Source: JBHEKP01 sp041859375 (lineage in GTDB: Bacteria; Hydrogenedentota; Hydrogenedentia; Hydrogenedentales; CAITNO01). From it: a DNA stretch of 9,482 nt. Shown piece by piece: positions 6,566 through 9,482 of the stretch. The notes below the pieces were generated by a model, which worked only from the letters and a program-made list of their open reading frames with translations, had not been told where the DNA came from and made no database searches. How positions within the stretch are numbered: position 1 is the first letter of the stretch; each line of letters opens with the position of its first letter. The translations under genes were made by a program, and so were the position numbers. Where the stretch lies: positions 1 to 9,482 of the forward strand of contig JBHEKP010000319.1 of assembly GCA_041859375.1 (NCBI GenBank), read 5' to 3'.

Positions 6566-7819
6566 ATGGTCATGAAAACCGTCGCGGAAAGCGGCTATCT
6601 CAAGCCGGAAGAAATCCATGCTTTTGTGCGGGATGCCTGCGCCACCCTGCCGGTGGACGGCAAAAGCGTCCTCTTCATCATCCCCGACCAGACGCGCAGC
6701 ATGCCGATGCCGCTGATGTTCCGCGCGCTCTACGATGCGGTGTTCCACCGGGCGAAGCGGATGGACTACCTCATCGCGCTGGGCACGCACCCCCCGATGA
6801 CCGACGGAATGATCGAACAGCTCCTCGGCATCACCCCGGAGGAGCGGGCGGGCAGGTACGGGCAAATCGGCATATTCAACCATGAATGGCAGAACCCCGC
6901 GGCGCTGGCCAGCCTGGGCACGATCACGGCGGATGAAATCGCGGAGATTTCCGGCGGGCTTCTGCGCGAGTCGGTGGAGGTGACCATCAACCGGCGCGTC
7001 CTCGACTACGATCTGGTGTGCATCGTCGGGCCGGTCTTTCCCCACGAGGTGGTGGGCTTCAGCGGTGGCAACAAGTATTTCTACCCCGGCGTGTCCGGCG
7101 CGGAAATCCTGAACCTCTTCCACTGGCTGGGCGCGCTCATCACCAACTACGCCATCAACGGCACCAAGCACACGCCCGTGCGCGCCGTGGTGAACCGCGC
7201 CGCCGCGATGATCCCCGTGGAAAAGCGCTGCTTCTGCCTTACCCAGGTGAAAAAAGACACCAAGGCGCTCTTTTTCGGCACCCCCGAGGAGGCTTGGAGC
7301 GAGGCGGCGAATCTGAGCGCCAAGACCCACATTGTCTACAAGGACAAGCCCTTCAAAAGCGTGCTGGCCATGGCCCCGGCCATGTACGACGAACTGTGGG
7401 TGGCGGGCAAGTGCATGTACAAACTGGAGCCGGTGGTGGCCGACGGCGGCGAGCTGATCATCTATGGAAAGCACATCACCGAGGTGAGCGTCACCCACGG
7501 AAAGCTCATCGCGCGGGTGGGCTACCACGTGCGCGACTATTTCGTGAAACAGATGGACAAATTCCGGGACATCCCCGGCGGGATTCTCGCCCACTCGACG
7601 CATGTGCGCGGCATGGGAACCTTTGAGGACGGCGTGGAGCGGCCCCGGGTGCGGGTGACCCTGGCCACCTCCATTCCCGAGGAGGAATGCCGCGCCATCA
7701 ACCTCGGCTACCGCGACCCCGACAGCATCAACCCCGACGACTGGCGCGACCGCGAGGACGAAGGGCTGCTGCTGGTGCCCGAGGCCGGGGAAATCCTGTA
7801 CCATCTGAGGAAGGATTGA
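6566..7819 (+). CDS. LarA-family nickel-pincer racemase/epimerase (2-hydroxyacid or aldonate)
   Basis: The ATG at 6566 is preceded by GGGAGA (6552-6557) at 8 nt, giving 417 residues, the usual LarA length. An in-frame ATG at 6503 would overlap pdxB and lacks support. The residues known from Lactobacillus plantarum LarA are in place: Asp41-x2-Arg44 (as Asp72/Arg75), His75 in GTHPP (as His108), His160 (as His174), Lys170 in GFSGGNK (as Lys184) and His186 (as His200). The 10- and 16-residue spacings between the last three match exactly. Lys170 would bind the nickel-pincer nucleotide cofactor covalently and the two histidines would act in hydride/proton transfer, inverting C2 of a 2-hydroxyacid. 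The family includes lactate, malate and hydroxyglutarate racemases and a D-gluconate 2-epimerase. Its place beside a mannonate oxidoreductase-like gene suggests a sugar acid. No larB/C/E cofactor genes occur in the window. Confidence 0.88.
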   Translation: MVMKTVAESGYLKPEEIHAFVRDACATLPVDGKSVLFIIPDQTRSMPMPLMFRALYDAVFHRAKRMDYLIALGTHPPMTDGMIEQLLGITPEERAGRYGQIGIFNHEWQNPAALASLGTITADEIAEISGGLLRESVEVTINRRVLDYDLVCIVGPVFPHEVVGFSGGNKYFYPGVSGAEILNLFHWLGALITNYAINGTKHTPVRAVVNRAAAMIPVEKRCFCLTQVKKDTKALFFGTPEEAWSEAANLSAKTHIVYKDKPFKSVLAMAPAMYDELWVAGKCMYKLEPVVADGGELIIYGKHITEVSVTHGKLIARVGYHVRDYFVKQMDKFRDIPGGILAHSTHVRGMGTFEDGVERPRVRVTLATSIPEEECRAINLGYRDPDSINPDDWRDREDEGLLLVPEAGEILYHLRKD

Positions 7820-7848
7820 ACATCCACCAAACGGCGCGGGAAAACGGC

Positions 7849-8475
7849 GTGAACGCTGCACTCAAAACAACGATTTGCTGCCTTTTGCTGGCTGCGGGAT
7901 GCCTCCCGGCGGGATGCTACCAGGAACAGTCCGCCCAGTCAGGGTACGCGCCCAAGGTGTACGCCGTGGAACGGCACGCCATCGCCGTGGAGGCTTACCG
8001 GAAGGAAAAGTACCGGGAGGCGCTGGAAGCGGCCACAGAAGCGGCAAACCACGACCCCGGCTACGCCGACGCGGCCAAACTGCGCGCGCTGATCCTGCTG
8101 CGCACGGACAAAACGGATCTGGCGGCGGACGCACTCGCCTCCTACTGCGAACAGTGGCCGGACGACGCGGAGGGGCAGTCGCTGCACGGGCTTTCGCTGG
8201 AGCGCATGGGGCGGACGGAAGCCGCCACGGCGGCCTACGGCAGGGCGGTCGGCGGTTTCGACAAGATGCTGGCGGAGGGCACTCGCACGCCTGAAAAGGT
8301 GCTGGGCCGGGCGCTGCTGATATACTTGCGGGACGGAAGAAGCGCGGGGCTGGTGGCACTGAACCAGGTGCTGTCCGCCTACCCGGACTACGGGCCCGCA
8401 CGGGAAATAAAACAGAACATACTGGACAACAACCGGGGATTTGTGCTGGACTGGCTGGAAAGCCGCCCCCGTTAA
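7849..8475 (+). CDS. TPR protein with export signal, possible lipoprotein
   Basis: From the GTG at 7849 the product has 208 residues. Residues 1-23 form a signal sequence: one Lys, a hydrophobic core (TTICCLLLAAG) and two candidate cysteines, Cys18 (AAGC) and Cys23 (PAGC). Neither has the ideal Leu at -3, so lipid attachment is possible but not certain. Residues about 40-141 hold roughly three TPR-like helical hairpins (AYRKEKYREALEAATEAANHDP and two following units), and a further repeat may lie near 148-182. No ATG exists in frame near the start. An alternative TTG at 7816 overlaps the LarA stop codon, has GAGG (7807-7810) 5 nt upstream and would add 11 residues before the signal core; this is a real competitor. 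TPR proteins bind other proteins, and this one would act at the membrane or in the periplasm. Its specific role in the cluster is unknown. Confidence 0.75.
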   Translation: MNAALKTTICCLLLAAGCLPAGCYQEQSAQSGYAPKVYAVERHAIAVEAYRKEKYREALEAATEAANHDPGYADAAKLRALILLRTDKTDLAADALASYCEQWPDDAEGQSLHGLSLERMGRTEAATAAYGRAVGGFDKMLAEGTRTPEKVLGRALLIYLRDGRSAGLVALNQVLSAYPDYGPAREIKQNILDNNRGFVLDWLESRPR

Positions 8476-8495
8476 TCAACAAAGGAGTCGTTTCA

Positions 8496-9482
8496 ATGCC
8501 GCGCAATGTGATTGTCGCCCAGTCGGGCGGACCGAGCCCCGTCATCAACAGCTCCCTCCGGGGCGTGGTGGAAACCTGCAAAATGTATCCGGACGTGTTC
8601 GGCACGGTCTACGCTGGCTGGCACGGCATCGAGGGCGTGCTCAAGGAGGAACTGCTGAACCTTTCGGCGCAGGACGACGAGGAAATCGCGCTGCTCCGCT
8701 ACACGCCCGCGGCGGGCTCCATAGGCACCTGCCGCTACAAGCTGAAAAAAGACCAGCAGGAGGACTTCCAGCGGGTCATTGAGATCTTCAAGGCCCACGA
8801 CATCGGCTACTTCTTCTACAACGGCGGCAACGACTCGATGGACACCGCGAACAAGGTGGCGAAGCTCGCCAACGAGCAGGGCCTGGACCTGGTCGGCGTG
8901 GGCGTGCCCAAGACCATCGACAACGATGTGGGCGACTCGGAATTCAAGCTAATCGACCACACGCCCGGCTACGGCAGTGTGGCGCGCTACTGGATGGGCA
9001 TTGTGCAAAACGCCAACGAGGAGAACGCGGGCTCCTGCCCTGCGGATCCGGTGCTCGTGCTCCAGGCAATGGGCCGCAAGATAGGGTTCATCCCGGCGGC
9101 AGCGCGGCTGGCCGATCCGAAGCGGGAATTGCCGCTCCAGATTTACATGACCGAGTCCAAGGTCGGCCCCGAGGAAATGTGCGACAACATCAACGACCAG
9201 CTCAGGCGCGACGGGCGCTGCGTGGTGGTGGTGAGCGAGGGCTTCGACGTGGGCGATCTGGGCGATGTGAAGGACAGCTTCGGCCACACGAATTTCGGCG
9301 CCACCAAGCTGACCGCCGCGCAAAAGGTGGTGAACCTGCTCAACGACCGGGGCCTGCCCGTGCCCGGCAAGGCGCGCGGCCAAGTGTCCGGCACCGATCA
9401 GCGCAGCACCTGCGCCTATGCCTCGGTGGTGGATCTCGACGAGGCCTACAAGGTGGGACAGCAGGCGGTGCTCATCGCCAAG
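8496..9482 (+). CDS. phosphofructokinase, PPi-dependent type (partial, runs off the window)
   Basis: Open from the ATG (AAAGGAG at 8481-8487, 8 nt upstream) to the window end, giving 329 residues; the C-terminus is missing. PFK motifs in order: AQSGGPSPVIN (8-18), GGNDSM (110-115), PKTIDND (138-144) with catalytic Asp142, Met192-Gly193-Arg194 (sugar-phosphate binding), SEGF (247-250) and GTDQRS (299-304). Lys139 of PKTIDND and Asp113 of GGNDS are marks of the pyrophosphate-using branch; ATP-dependent PFK has PGTIDND and GGDGS. Asn112 stands where both common types have Asp. The enzyme would phosphorylate fructose-6-phosphate, reversibly if PPi is used, linking the cluster to glycolysis/gluconeogenesis. 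It lies 20 nt after the TPR gene and so may be co-transcribed, although its own internal promoter cannot be excluded. Confidence 0.9.
   Translation, partial: MPRNVIVAQSGGPSPVINSSLRGVVETCKMYPDVFGTVYAGWHGIEGVLKEELLNLSAQDDEEIALLRYTPAAGSIGTCRYKLKKDQQEDFQRVIEIFKAHDIGYFFYNGGNDSMDTANKVAKLANEQGLDLVGVGVPKTIDNDVGDSEFKLIDHTPGYGSVARYWMGIVQNANEENAGSCPADPVLVLQAMGRKIGFIPAAARLADPKRELPLQIYMTESKVGPEEMCDNINDQLRRDGRCVVVVSEGFDVGDLGDVKDSFGHTNFGATKLTAAQKVVNLLNDRGLPVPGKARGQVSGTDQRSTCAYASVVDLDEAYKVGQQAVLIAK

Noticed and set aside
6566..7819. Naming the gene larA, lactate racemase
   Set aside because: The conserved residues fix the cofactor and chemistry but not the substrate, and the context favours a sugar acid.
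6548..7861. 437-codon open frame on the minus strand
   Set aside because: It mirrors the LarA-like gene almost exactly; the + strand frame has all catalytic residues, the minus frame none.
1..9482. CRISPR array, toxin-antitoxin or phage-defence genes
   Set aside because: No regularly spaced repeats and no gene with such motifs was found on either strand.

Overview
The window looks like a chromosomal segment of an uncultured, Gram-negative-type bacterium. The coding part is GC-rich, while the first ~1.35 kb is visibly richer in A+T and holds only one tRNA. A type-II-secretion-like pseudopilin with a C-terminal H-x10-DG motif, a UroD-family methyltransferase-like protein and a PPi-type phosphofructokinase together suggest the Planctomycetota/Lentisphaerota/Verrucomicrobiota neighbourhood or Candidatus Hydrogenedentota. 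This placement is inferred from protein style only and was not tested by any search.

Layout. Positions 1-606 hold no recognisable gene, only an AT-rich tract with short palindromes and one REP-like imperfect hairpin. A near-consensus sigma70-type promoter (607-635) drives a complete tRNA-Gly(CCC) with encoded CCA (649-724). Positions 725-1363 are again gene-free. A single pseudopilin gene (1364-2242) follows and is closed by a strong intrinsic terminator (2269-2301). Next come a candidate promoter (2347-2376) and a long 5'-leader containing a 17-bp bulged hairpin (2391-2439). These open a tight run of seven co-directional genes (2538 to beyond 9482) with gaps of about 18-39 nt and no terminator seen between them.

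The seven genes are: an SDR resembling D-mannonate oxidoreductase (fructuronate reductase), a HAD-family hydrolase, a UroD-family methyltransferase-like protein, a PdxB-like erythronate-4-phosphate dehydrogenase, a LarA-family nickel-pincer racemase/epimerase, a TPR protein with an export signal, and a PPi-type phosphofructokinase cut by the window end. Three of them belong to families that act on the hydroxyl carbons of sugar acids or 2-hydroxyacids: the SDR oxidises at C5, the PdxB-like enzyme oxidises at C2, and the LarA-like enzyme epimerises at C2. With the HAD phosphatase candidate and the glycolytic PFK they could form an aldonate/uronate pathway. That pathway is the main hypothesis here. 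The families are well supported by motifs, but the substrates and the joint pathway are inference.
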